From NCBI GenBank assembly GCA_037903475.1, contig JBAJFG010000226.1, positions 558,001 to 622,000 on the forward strand: a stretch of DNA of 64,000 nt. Reading direction: 5' to 3'. Below, one piece after another: positions 24,901 to 36,300 of the stretch (position 1 is its first letter; each line of letters begins with the position of its first letter). The position numbers and the translations under genes were made by a program. This stretch comes from Ancylostoma caninum (lineage: Eukaryota > Nematoda > Chromadorea > Rhabditida > Ancylostomatidae). Under the pieces are notes generated by a model, which saw only the letters and a program-made list of their open reading frames with translations, did no database searches and was not told where the DNA came from.

Positions 24901-25147
24901 TGAATTCCAATCCCAGATGAAACATCTTGTTCGATTTCATCGTACTTCTACCATTCAAATGACAATTTTCAGGTTGTACTACAACAAATATCCAGACGAT
25001 CTGCCTGGAATACCACATGGAATGAGAAGCTCTCTCAGGAAAGATCGTAAACGAGGTCGAAGCCCTGATAGGGTGACGTTTAGCAGAGCCGAGCCAGAGA
25101 TCAACTATAGAACCCCGCAGGATTCGCTCAAAAATTCTGTTGTGTAA
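18984..25147 (+). CDS. Multi-pass (probably 4-TM) membrane protein with charged C-terminal tail
   Basis: Solid exons, phase-consistent: 19759-19835, 19889-19974, 20057-20146, 20251-20313, 20732-20833, 21992-22227, 24563-24682 and 24973-25147 (stop TAA). They encode three clear hydrophobic segments: FVIVLINVFLAFVHFFMSF, the IWPWIFSAGPIIIMSTAYAV region, and one spanning the 20313/20732 junction (ending GICLIIVIFFYW). A cytosolic tail of about 230 residues follows, rich in R, S, P, D and E. A probable first TM is in the exon starting MADPLVCLRNSTIGIAIWNI at 18984. A possible linker exon 19233-19294 matches phase into 19759, but the donor of the first exon is unclear. Architecture resembles small nematode/insect four-TM proteins; function unknown. 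An AATAAA lies at 25359-25364. The introns host a tandem array (20860-21570) and a foldback element (22294-24132). Confidence 0.7.
20860..21570. repeat. Degenerate tandem array of CGAATGAACGAAT...TTCGAAT units
   Basis: Units around CGAATGAACGAATTATTCGAAT recur at irregular 30-60 nt spacing in two blocks (about 20860-21110 and 21340-21570). Each unit is itself nearly palindromic. The array lies wholly inside one intron of the membrane-protein gene. Confidence 0.7.
22294..24132. mobile_element. Foldback element with TTCGCTCCGCAGCCAGTA ends
   Basis: GTTCGCTCCGCAGCCAGTA near 22294 is mirrored by TACTGGCTGCGGAGCGAA ending near 24130. Arms are inverted copies over about 420 bp (for example GGTGCCCCCGGGCGAC against GTCGCC...GGGGGCACC, and GCGCTAGACAAAAAG against CTTTTCGTCTAGCGC). 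No transposase or clear target duplication. It sits in the intron between the exons ending at 22227 and starting at 24563. Confidence 0.7.
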
Positions 25148-25358
25148 TAATAGCTGTAGCAGTAACTATGGATGTAACTGGTAATTGTTCTAGAGTTGTT
25201 GGTCCATTCCTTCAATTCGTTCAACTTGTAGATGATCTCCGAAAATTCTCTTCAGGCTCCTCACTTTAGACCTCACTTCAAAGCTGTTGTGATGCCTTTT
25301 TTCTTGTGTATATCTTTTGTTCACTTCTATTTATAATGCGAAAAAATGTACCTACTAC

Positions 25359-25364
25359 AATAAA
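25359..25364 (+). terminator. Poly(A) signal AATAAA of the membrane-protein gene
   Basis: AATAAA about 210 nt after the TAA at 25147, with no other exon in between. Confidence 0.5.
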
Positions 25365-25745
25365 GAATCCACCAATTGAAGGTAGGGAATAGAGAGAAGA
25401 GATAGAAAGTAAAAGTTGGGAGGGACGGAACGACCACAACAACACGCCAGCTTACAAAGCCACTGTCTCCTTCACAAGCGGGTGTACCACTGAGGTGGCG
25501 GGATCCAAATTCTTAACATGCGCATTCGGACGAACGGAAAGCACCACTTCTTTTTCGTATATTTTTTATTTTTTTCTCCACTGGTTATGAGTTCAGCGTC
25601 CTTCAAAACCGCAACTGCAGGAGAAATATCAGGCATGAAAGTTCCCTTAGGTGCTGATATTCAAGAAATGATTTTTTACTAGGTGGTATTGAGAAGCTGA
25701 CATTAATTAAACAGTGCGGGAGATCCGGGGTTAACATTTCAATAC
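25365..25745. other. Intergenic stretch, nothing recognised
   Basis: No supported exon or repeat. AT-rich with short homopolymer runs. Confidence 0.3.
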
Positions 25746-25753
25746 GTGGTTCG

Positions 25754-26023
25754 CAGTGGCGGACGCATGGGGTGGGGGCGCCCCCCCCCCTCCGAGAATG
25801 GGTCGACAAATTGTTGAAATTACTTTACAATACATATAAAAACCTTGTATTAGTTTATTTTTATCATTGTTTTTATATAATATATAAAATTTATTAATTA
25901 TTTATTATTATAATTAAGGTTTTTATTAATTTTATTGGGGTCCCCAAAACGGCGGAGACCCCACTTTTTTCCCACGCCCCCCGCCCCCCCCCCCCTCCTG
26001 CCCGCTTTCTGCGTCCGCCACTG
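25754..26023. mobile_element. hAT-type MITE with perfect 8-bp target duplication
   Basis: A 14-bp perfect terminal inverted repeat (CAGTGGCGGACGCA / TGCGTCCGCCACTG) encloses 270 bp. The element is flanked by the 8-bp direct repeat GTGGTTCG (25746-25753 and 26024-26031). An 8-bp duplication plus CAGTGGCG-like termini is diagnostic of the hAT superfamily. Subterminal poly-C runs lie at both sides of an AT-rich core. A left-truncated relative lies at about 35790-36052. Confidence 0.9.
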
Positions 26024-26031
26024 GTGGTTCG

Positions 26032-27312
26032 GGAAACAGTGTTCACGCTACAGTGTGTTTCACTGGGGAAGATAGCTGTGAAGATATTAGGGAAAGAGAG
26101 AACGCGAGAACTATGTGGTGTCGCATTTGGAGAGGCAAGCGAGAAATGCAGGTCAGTGGCACAAATACTCAACTATCGTCGTTTTCGAAACGGACGACAT
26201 AACAAAGATGTTACTGGTTTTCTCCAAATTTGTCCCTTTACAGTGCAGTGCTGGATTTCCCTCCATAAGATCGATATTTTATTGCAAACTGCTCACCACA
26301 CATATTGGTAGCTTAACCATTTGAAGGTGCCCTCCCTCCCCTCCCTTGGACCACCCACAGCGCTACATGAATTGTGGCTCAACAGCGTTTTTTTGGCAGT
26401 TTTGCATGGAATCACGCATACCACTGTGATCAGCAGCTCGTGGAGATTCTTTTTCGAGCGACTCGAAAACGATTCTCACTAAGTAAATCTACATAGAGAC
26501 CGTGTTTTGCATCGGTATGCATGGGTTTTCCATAGGATTGAAAAAATCTCGTCGATTCTGCACCGCATTTGCATCGGACTTGGAGACGCATGATTTGTGT
26601 GAGTATGCATGGCTTTGCATGTATTTGACCAGCTGGTATATTTAGAACTATTATACTACTGGTTTTAAAAAAAGATGAACATATTGCACGAGCACGCTTG
26701 TCTTAATCGTGAGATCTGCATCTTCCAATCTCATGCAAAACGTGATTTCTAGTTCTCCTGAAGAAATCCGGCAATGCCTTCCAAAAGTTCCAGATGCAGG
26801 AGGATGAGACCCGTAAAAATCAGCTCGGAAATGGTCAGCTCGGAAAAATAGGCGAATTTGGGAGAACCGACAAAATCAGTTAAGTTGATAGCATCATTCA
26901 AAACAAGCGTAATATTCGGGATTTGTTCAGGAATTCCCTCGAAAATCTTTTTTTTTTCTTCGAGTTTGGGGTCGACAATGGCCCACTGAGATATCCTTAC
27001 ACGGGCTAGCTTTTGTCTTTGTTACACAGTAGTACCATGGAGCTTCCTCTGCAGTATTATATGTGGATTGATACGGGCACAGAACGGACTTCTGGCGATC
27101 GTAAAGGCAGAAACTGATGGAAAACCGAACTTCAAAACTGTCCCCCTAATAATAATCAAGAAATTTTCGCGCGCTACGGCGAATTGGCGCTCTACGGACA
27201 ATGGTGGAACGACTAAATCTCCCAGCGGGCTTCCCATTGTTTATGTATGTCCGGCTCATTCCACTGTTTATGAACTGATGTAGCTGGATTGGATTGGGCA
27301 GTCTGTATCCGA
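26032..27312. other. Intergenic stretch upstream of TRAPPC9
   Basis: No supported exon. Contains a fragment at about 26395-26470 (GCATGGAATCACGCATACCACTG) matching the arms of the TTAA-flanked elements. Confidence 0.4.
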
Positions 27313-30300
27313 ATGGATGGCGTACCATGTATCGAGGACCACCAGAGGGTAACAATCCTTATTCGTCAAGTTGGCCCAAGGAATGCTGCTGTTTTCAATC
27401 GAATTGTTGATCGCCTCGCTCGACAGCGATCTATACAAGGTTCGTTGAAAATACAACTTTAGTTTCCATGTTTCGTATTGAATATACGACTACTATCTCA
27501 AGAATTTGTTGTTTTACAGCTTATTAGTAGGTCCCCCCTCTTATCGTTACCCTGTCTTAAATACGAAGTTCTTCGGAGTTAGTTGAACTATTACTTAAGA
27601 TGTCTGCGAAGAAGTAGAGACCGTGTCCATGGCTGGTCTAAGTGGTAATCTTCTCAGAAATCGCCAGATTGAGCATTTCAAGAAAAGACATTATCTTAGC
27701 GGTCTTGCCAGGTTCTTCGAGGGTAACCCGCGATTAGTACTGATTTACCTGCTCGAGTTGTTCTTGGGTAATCATTCTAAGCGACACATAACAGAACTTT
27801 TGCAATACCTAATTTTTAGGGATATAGGTCGCCTGCACTCCCTAATGTTTGCAGCTTATCCTAAGGTTACTTTTTAAGGTTCTGTCTTCTACAAGTAGTT
27901 TCAGTTAGCGACAATCCAAAGCGTACTTTCCATGCTAACTTCGTTACCAGCGTTAACACCGAGCTGGTCAGATTTGGAGAGTTGCAGGTTCGGCTGCTTT
28001 CTAATTTCTTTTCATCTCACCTGGTTTACCCACACATGCGCACGTTCAGGCGCATCGTCGAGTTCTAGGCCTGATCGGAGTCGCATGTTCTCAGCCATCG
28101 ACATCAGTTGCTGCACCTTCCAGAAAATCGGTACTGTGCCAATACTTGGTGATATTTCTGGTATAGTCTGTCCGAAACGACGAGTCCGCCCACGCACGCG
28201 GGGATTGAGAAGCTGCCACGTTTGCCAGCACTCCACGTCATCATCTCTGATCTGCGTATCACGTTTCATCCTTATCTTCATGGTATCGACCAGTGATTTG
28301 GCTGTGACGTGGACGACGTGGCAGCCAACAGCATCCGTCCCAGCCGCGCCGCCTCTCGATCCCCGCGTGCGTGGGCGGACTCGTCGTTTCGGACAGACTA
28401 TAATTCCTGTCATTTTGACTATTCTATCCATGTCAGAGCTCTTCTATATCGGATGATGTCGGGTTGGCACCAATTACCACTAGGAGGCGCTCTTCTTTAA
28501 CCGGCGGGTTAACAATGGACGAGGTGAAAAGCAACTATGAGAAAGTCAAGGTAAGGATCCGACAAGATCCACCGGAAGACGTTCTTTGCATGCCCATTGC
28601 ACCTTTTTGCCTCCTTTTCTGCATTATTTCATTCTTACCAGTCCTGCAGGCTTTTTTAAATTTTGCACGAAAATCATTATCGCTGTGGTAGCGCTGTTCT
28701 ATTACGTAAGCTATACATTTAAAGCCTATAGTCTATTAGCTCCTAGAAGGCGCCCTATCCGTTTTTGTCCGCAACTACGACTTTGCCCTTAGAATACGTC
28801 TGGCAGGATATTTTAGCGAATGGCAGTAGGGAACATAAGAATGGAAGGAATCACACCATATGCATATCAAAAAAGTGTAAAAAAATAGATCAGTTAGCCT
28901 AAAAATGGTGAGGTCGTAGTTGCGGACAAAATCGGATCGGGCGCCCTCTGTGAGCTAATAGACTGTATGATATAACAACCGCGGTTCTCTTATTCCTGTC
29001 GCTTCGGCTACATACGTAGTGCGTCCCCCGTAGGCGGTGGCTAATCCCGGACCGAATGTGAGCTTGCGCCGCCCCTGAGCCGTAGGTCGACTTAGGGTCG
29101 TAGAGAATTAAGGTTGATTGCATTTTCTGTTTCACTTTGAAATAATGATCTAGTTTTCTGAGTTTCAATTTCAGTTAATTGGGAGGTTAAATGGGTTCTA
29201 TAAAAAAAATAGCGGGTATCGCGTCCCGTATGCCTTCACTGTTAGTTCCAGGACTTCTTTAGGAGTAAGTAGTCAAACACGGTAAGTTCTAGTCAGCCTC
29301 ACGATCTCCCTCTCAGCCGGCAAAAATGGGAGAACGTGTTTTCCACTCATTTTTATGGCTTTCCCGATTTCCAAGCCAATTTTTAAGCTTCACATCATTG
29401 CAGAGAGATTACGACAGCACACTCGTAGACAGTCGTTGCATTTTACTTGGTTATGATGAGGTACCTTTATTCTCTCTGGTTCCCTTTTCGCAGTCATTTT
29501 TATAAATATTCGTATGAATTTAGCATGTTATGAGCAAAATCTCTTCAGGAAGAAGTATCTGCACACTTTTCATCTCGAGAAACGTTCCTTTTTCATCGAT
29601 TAGAAGAGTCTGATGAATTGGAAATGGGAGTTCGGGAGTTCATGCGTGCAATTTATTTCGTACTTGAGAGCAAACGAGTGGATCAGTCATTTGAGAAATT
29701 GGTTAGTAAGTCATTCCATTCATATTCTTTTGTTGTCGTCACTGTGCAAGTTCTGTATTTGTATGCTAAACAGTTCTTATTTGACTTCATTTCGCAGGAG
29801 TGCCCTCCCTGTCCTATACTACCTGAGGAAGAAAAGTTCCGGTTCGGCGTAGAGAACAAAGCATCGAAAACTTACAAGTTCGTTCTCTTATCGTGTTTGT
29901 TGCCTTACTTTTTATCAGAATCGCTAGTTCCTTCTGATACTTGAGCACTGTTCAAGGCGCAAGTGTATCGGTAGGTCACGGAAACAGAATGCGGATTATG
30001 CTATGCTAACGGGACTGCCGCAGTTAGCCCTTGACTCATATGCAGCTTCCATGGATATGTTGAAGACCTGCAACGATATGCTCTGGTTCGCCGGTTCGTG
30101 AATTACCGTATTGTTTATCACTTTTCAAATTTTGATGGCAAAACCGCTGTTAATTTTCACATCTTTCATTGTCGAATTTATATTCCTACGAGTAACTAGC
30201 AATTTGCAGGAGCTTGTGAGGGGTGGGCATGTGCTGCCATGTCTCTCCTATATGACGGATTAACATCAAGTTCTGTCATGTATCGTGTAGCGAGTATGAC

Positions 30301-33300
30301 GCCGACACAAATTAGAGATATAGGGTCTACAGGGCACCTCTCACTTGGAGCGGCTATCAGTGCGGCGACAACTTTCCAGCACAATTTGGGGTGTGTTTTA
30401 TTGATATTTCTAGACTATCAGTTTTCATTCATACTCTTTGCTTTGCAGAGTATCACTAGGACATCAGAGACATCGCTCTGATGAAAACGCTCGTGTTCCT
30501 GTCAGTGACGACAGTAGTGAAACAAGCGAAAGCCGTCGCTCACGAATGCCATGGGCTGTACTTCGTGGAGACAAGTGAGTTCTAACCCTTGGCTAAGAAT
30601 CCTGAAATTCGGTTAGGATTTACCAGGATTCACATTCAAGCAGGTGATTACGCAGTGAGAATCGAAGGAGCTGGTGAATTTGTGCGCTATCCTGCAGTGT
30701 TTTAGCCCCGTAAAATCATCAAATACGATTAAAAATACCTTGGTGACTATGATCGGCCGGCAGCGGAAGATAGTGATTCCATTGCGTGGCGCGGTCGCGG
30801 AGCAGTACACGCTTATGTTCGCAAATTTATGAGCTCCATCCACGCTCACTGAAGGGGAGCAGGGGGAAGAATCGTTGAGGAGAACGGATCTCATTTTGGT
30901 GAGAGTGAAAAGGTAGGAATGTGTATGTCGAAGGGGACATGTGAACGAAGGGTTGTGAGCCACTAGGGTGAGGCTAAGGATTTGTATGAAGTAGGGATCT
31001 CGCTTTTGATGAAAGACAGAAAGGGTAGTGTGGTCGATTTTTTGTCATCCGCAAGCTTAACTGTATTTGTTTTCTGCTTTGCTCATGTATGTTCAGGTGG
31101 ACACTTCTTTCCCAGCTTGTCTCACCAAAAGTTTATAACGAAGACGTGTATGGTTGATGCTTTCAGATCAAAAGAAAAAATCGAACCGTCCGCTATAATG
31201 GAAAAGTTTGAACTGGCTCTTGAGAATTACGCTAAGTTTTCATTCGCAGCCATGATAGAGTATGACTGCATGATGAAAGCCGTTTCGCTGTATCGTTACC
31301 AGCGAATGTATGTTGAGATGGAGGTAAGACTTGGGTAAATTTCTGCCATTCGCTTTTTTTCTGTTCGATCTACTGTCCGCAACATGCATTAGACAAGAAC
31401 CTATTTCGCTTCGTTCAGACGTTCCATCGTGATCACATTGGTAAATATCTGGATGACAGCTTCACAAGATTTGACAACCACACAAAAGCGGCTATATGCG
31501 CAAACTCGACTGCGTTGTATAGAGAGGCTAGTTATTTGGGTTGTATTTTAATGAAGGATATTCGTATAACAGAGCATACTCTTAATCTCTTGGTTTCAGG
31601 TTGGATTCAGGCGTAAATGTTCATTTTTTGCTCGGCTTGGTGTGCTGTTTCGTTTGCAAATTTCTGATGGCGAACAGCGAACTCCGCAGGATTATCGAGT
31701 TGTGTATCCGGTTCTGTACAGGTACTCCTTTTTCCTATTGTTATCTTCTTTTTCGGTTTTTATGCATCAGTTTTTATACTGAAGTATGCTTTGCATTATA
31801 CATTTATACGGCAAGTGCAGTATAAATATTTTGATAGGAAACAAGTTTGCAATCCAGCAATTGCCACTCTCAAACAAATGGCCCTTTGGTTTCTATAGAA
31901 ATCTTATTTATCCAATTCGTTGTCCATTTGTTAATTCAAGGACTCTCCCCGGTTATGGCATAAAGGAGAACGTGCGCGAAGTTCCTCAAGATGGTATTTT
32001 GAAAGGTCCAGTTCAGCTGCAGATCAAAGCCCTGCATGAGGTGTACACTGCAGCTTCGCGAGCAGAATTGAATGAAGCAGCAATTAGACATATCTGTCAT
32101 CTGATTCAGGTAAATTCTCGCTGATTTTGGACATTACTGGGCTCCATTATTAGGAGACTTTTTTGTGGATGAAGGACTCCATAGCAAATAGTGTTCAGGT
32201 GTATTATGATGAAATGGACCCAACCTTGGCAAATCGACTATTTGATGATCTTCAAAACCTGGTACGGATCAAAGGTAGTCCCCCACAACTGAATCAACGC
32301 ATTTCGGTTCCTGTTGGCAATATTATACTCCCTTCCATACAGTTGACAAGATTTCCTATGGTCAGGTAAGAAGTATTCCGTACGTATCTCTGTTTTATAG
32401 GGAACCGTTTAATGTTCCTCCTACAAATGCCCTTTCAGTGATCCTATTTTATGCCCGCTGCCACCACATTTGGCTCCAACTGTATTGCACCCAAACTCTG
32501 GAGAGCCACAATTGTTTATCTACTCACCATTCCAGCAGAAAAAGTCTTCCAATGGTACGTTTTGTCACTCGCTTCGTTTCTGTTGCTGCCTTTCAAAGGG
32601 AACCGTATCTCTGACCGCACCCCTTCAGTATACTGCTATGGATTTTTTTTGCAGAGATATACTGGGTTGTGGACTGCGCTTGTGAGGTTTCAATCCTTGT
32701 TTATAATTGTCGACCTTATGAACTTATTGTTAGGTAAGTTATCTCTATTATGTCCTGTTTTTCCACTCTTCTATTTCGAAAATTTCACCGTCCCTTGATT
32801 GTTCACAGTTCATTTCCAGCCCTTTCTTTCAGTTGATCCATAAATACGGTAACACGGAAGAATGTACACCAAAAAAGAATTCGTATGCAATTTGAAACAA
32901 AGTTGCAGGATTTTTGTTTACTAAGTCGTGTTTCACATAAGGCCGTCACCTCGGGATATCCCTGTCACCTCCGGGATAGGGCCTAAGATGCTGAGTGAAG
33001 TTGCTGACCGCGGCGCGCAAGTGTCATCAACATTTTTTCAAATGCTTACCCAACTGATTGAAGTTCCGAAGAGGCTATGGACAAGCCTTGGACTCGGGTA
33101 TCGCCAAAGCCTGTTAACCCTACTGACTGAGATCCAAGCAAGTGGGTGGTCGCTCGGTGAAACCGATGAGTCCTCTACCAAACATGACTAGCGGGCCTGA
33201 GCATTGTTCTGGTAAAACGTTGTGAAATGACATCTCAGCTGAGTTTAACTTCAAAACAGAACAATTTTCTTCAGAGGAGAAACAAGCACTGTTGCCGTAT

Positions 33301-36300
33301 TTTTGGCCCACCCAGTAGAACCTGCAATTTCAGAGAATTATGTTTGCTTGCCGATGGTTGTCTCTTCGAATCAGTTCCAGTCCGACTTATTCTTCCAGCG
33401 GCTAACGAGGGAGCTGCACCTGCCAGAATTAAGCTCATTGGTGTGCCAAGGTGATTTCGTTCCTCCTGTATGTCTTTTAGGCTACAATTTCCCACCTTTG
33501 TTCAGGACACCCGGACTTCTTACAATAACGGGTTATTGTTGTGAGGTATTTGGTGTGAAAAATGTGTGCAAACTTTATGGACCGAAGGGACCGCTGAAGG
33601 TCTGACGCCCTTGCTGTCAGTGTAATTTACGTCTCTAATGCATTCTTTTCAGGTTGAAGTCCTCCCTTCGCTCGCTGTTCTACAGCTGGAGTCGTCGTTA
33701 CCGAGAGCTCCTATCGAGGAGGACCAAAATGAGCACAACGCTGAAATAACAGTGTATTCTGGGCAACTGTGAGGTCCAGGTGTCGTTTGCTATTTGAAAT
33801 CACAGTCATCACTAAAATTGCAGGTTCGAACACTCTCTAACGGTAAAGAATACCAGCTCTTCAATAAACATTCGGAAAGTTCGACTGCAAGTGTGGCAGC
33901 CAAAGGTACTTTCTTTTGCCTTGGAAGAGATTTTGTTCCTCCATATGGTTATTTTTCATTTTCTAGGTGTCCGGTGGACCCTCCATGATTGAACTAGCAA
34001 GCGAAGACGCCGATGCGGCGTTTTCTTTAGCACGGGAAGAAGAGAAGAGCATCAAATTTCGAATATTTGGTATTGATCCCACTGCTACAGCTGATGACGA
34101 GGGATCAACAGATGAAAAGGTGCATATAGTTGTTCTTGTTTGCGTTTCCAAACTTTCAGTTTGTTTGGTCCTGCCTTGTTGCCAAATCTTTTATGGTTCC
34201 GCACTTACCAGTTTTCACCATTTCAGATTGTAGAGACAGCGTTACCGCTGGCATCAACGTTGGCAGAAACAGCTAATGACAGTGAAGCACATGACTTAAT
34301 ACCATATACTGGACGACTGCTGACGTGCCAGTTTTTGTTCCAATACGTTGCTGATGTCGATGGTCCGGAAGGGGAGGTACTCATTCCAATAGAGATCTAA
34401 TTCGGTTTTCTTGAAGCATCATCTTCATTCTTGTGTTTATGCGGTTAAACTAATGTTTATAGTCTTACGAGAGGAGTGCACGTCTCTCCATTGCTGTTTG
34501 TGTTGTACCGGCTGTCACAGTTTCTGCTTGGCATGTACTGCCAGGTGATGGCCCTTTCACGCGATACATCGTGGTCGACGTCACAAACAGCACAGAACAC
34601 GATGCTGAACTTGTTTACAGTTCGAACAGACGAATGAACGTTTTACCAAAGGAGACGTGTCGGTAGGTGAACAGAAGCCTTATGTATTGTGACTCTGATT
34701 AGAAGAGATGCCACAGTTTTGATGGAATTTTGTAGTGTTCCTCTCTTATCCCCATGCTGTTCTGATGTCGCTGGAAGAGCCTTTCATGCAGCAACACAAA
34801 AGGATAGTCACATGATGCAAAAGCTGGAGGTTCGTTATCCAATGTGCATAGAGGACGATAATGTTGAACAGCAACCTTCGGTATGTTTTTGCTAAAGCTG
34901 GGCAGGCTACCGCTTATGGGATGCTATGGGCCAAGCCATTTTCAGAGTTTTTACCGCGACGCGGCGCAGGAAGTCTATAGTCGTATAGTCTGTTTTGAAA
35001 ACAACGCTAGTTGAGTAATTGCGCGTGTGATTTGTATGTTTTTTGTACGCGTGCATTTCTCGCCTGGCTCTCCAGCACTATTTCATGCGTTCTTTCTTCC
35101 TATGATATCTTTACAACTGTTCCCCGGTGAAACATACAATAGAGAAAGCCACAGCTGGGGTACAGCGGGCGGGTACAGCTACAGAAGAGGCTGGCACAAT
35201 GACTTTTGAGCATCCTGAGGCCGAATCTCTTGTGCTTCGTACTATGCTATGGTATTGTTCTAGAAGATTTAATTCAAAAACCTGGGACGATGTGTAAAGC
35301 AAAATGGGGAGTATCGAGAACGGTATAGCAGAGTACTTGACGTTCTACACGAGGTATACCACTCAGCTGTGTTTGAGTGCCAAAAATGATGAATGATGGT
35401 AAGACCTCCCATTTCCGCAGGCCGCCGCGTGATTTTTTGTTGACTTGTACAGCGACTTAATTCTGCTTTATTCGATGCTTGCTTTAACATTCGTGGATAG
35501 AATGGAGTTAAGCCATTTTTAGACTTCAGTGAACGGTATTCACAGCAGAGTAAAAGCATTGCCTTCACAATGTATTGTTTCAAACGTTTCCCTTTGTTAG
35601 TTAATGCTTCGATGTTATTTCGTTTATTTACTCAGCTGCGTCAGTTTAGCTGCCGCGAGTTCCCTGATGCACTTAGAATGCTATTAAAAAATAGATGGGC
35701 TTCTGAAATGATGTGGTAGGCTCGCCGGTGGCAAAAAAAAGTACGCAGGGGTTCCTCCAATTCAAGTTGTTTACCATATCGAGTTCACATAGGGCGCCTC
35801 CCCCCCCCCCTGAAAATGGGTCGCCAAACTTTCGAAATTACTTTACAAAACTAATAAAAATCTTGCATTTGGTATTTTGTTTATTTTTACTATTATTCAG
35901 TTCATATAGTATTTATTGGATATTTGCTGTTATAATTAACATGTATTTTTATTAACTTTATTTTTCAACTGGGTCCCCAAAGCGGCGGTGACCCCACTTT
36001 TTCCCACGCCCACCCCCTCTCCTCGTTCCGCCCACTTTCTGCGTCTGCCACTAATAGACGCTATTATTCCTTACGCTTTATCGAATGCCGCGGCGCGGAA
36101 AAGCTGTGAAAAGGCTTTTGAAAGTTGCACTTTGTGTTTTATTTTACTCTAAGTTTCCATAAGTTTCCGCTCTTTCTTCTGATGGTGCTTCTATTTTGTT
36201 TCGCACTTCTAAGAGTTCTAGATAGCGGCACCATGAAGGTGGTAGCAGAAGACCTTGGGTTCTGGTTTTATACATGCTTCCTCCTTCATCAACGTGTACT

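Noticed and set aside
25770..26000. Poly-C runs as assembly errors
   Set aside because: They lie symmetrically inside an element with intact TIRs and target duplication and recur in a second copy at 35793.
28012..28456. Overlapping 139- and 174-codon open frames on opposite strands
   Set aside because: They are produced by the palindromic MITE at 28162-28402; the TRAPPC9 exon phases exclude them.
31500..31610. A GT-AG alternative (TTG|G then GT) for the TRAPPC9 intron after 31526
   Set aside because: It shifts the frame into TAA within a few codons, whereas the GC-AG join keeps the conserved LYRE-VGFRRK stretch.
33140..33180. Hammerhead-like core words (GGTGAAACCGATGAGTCC)
   Set aside because: GAAAC and the CTGATGAG-like word are adjacent in the wrong order with no stem between them, and the T of CTGATGA is replaced.
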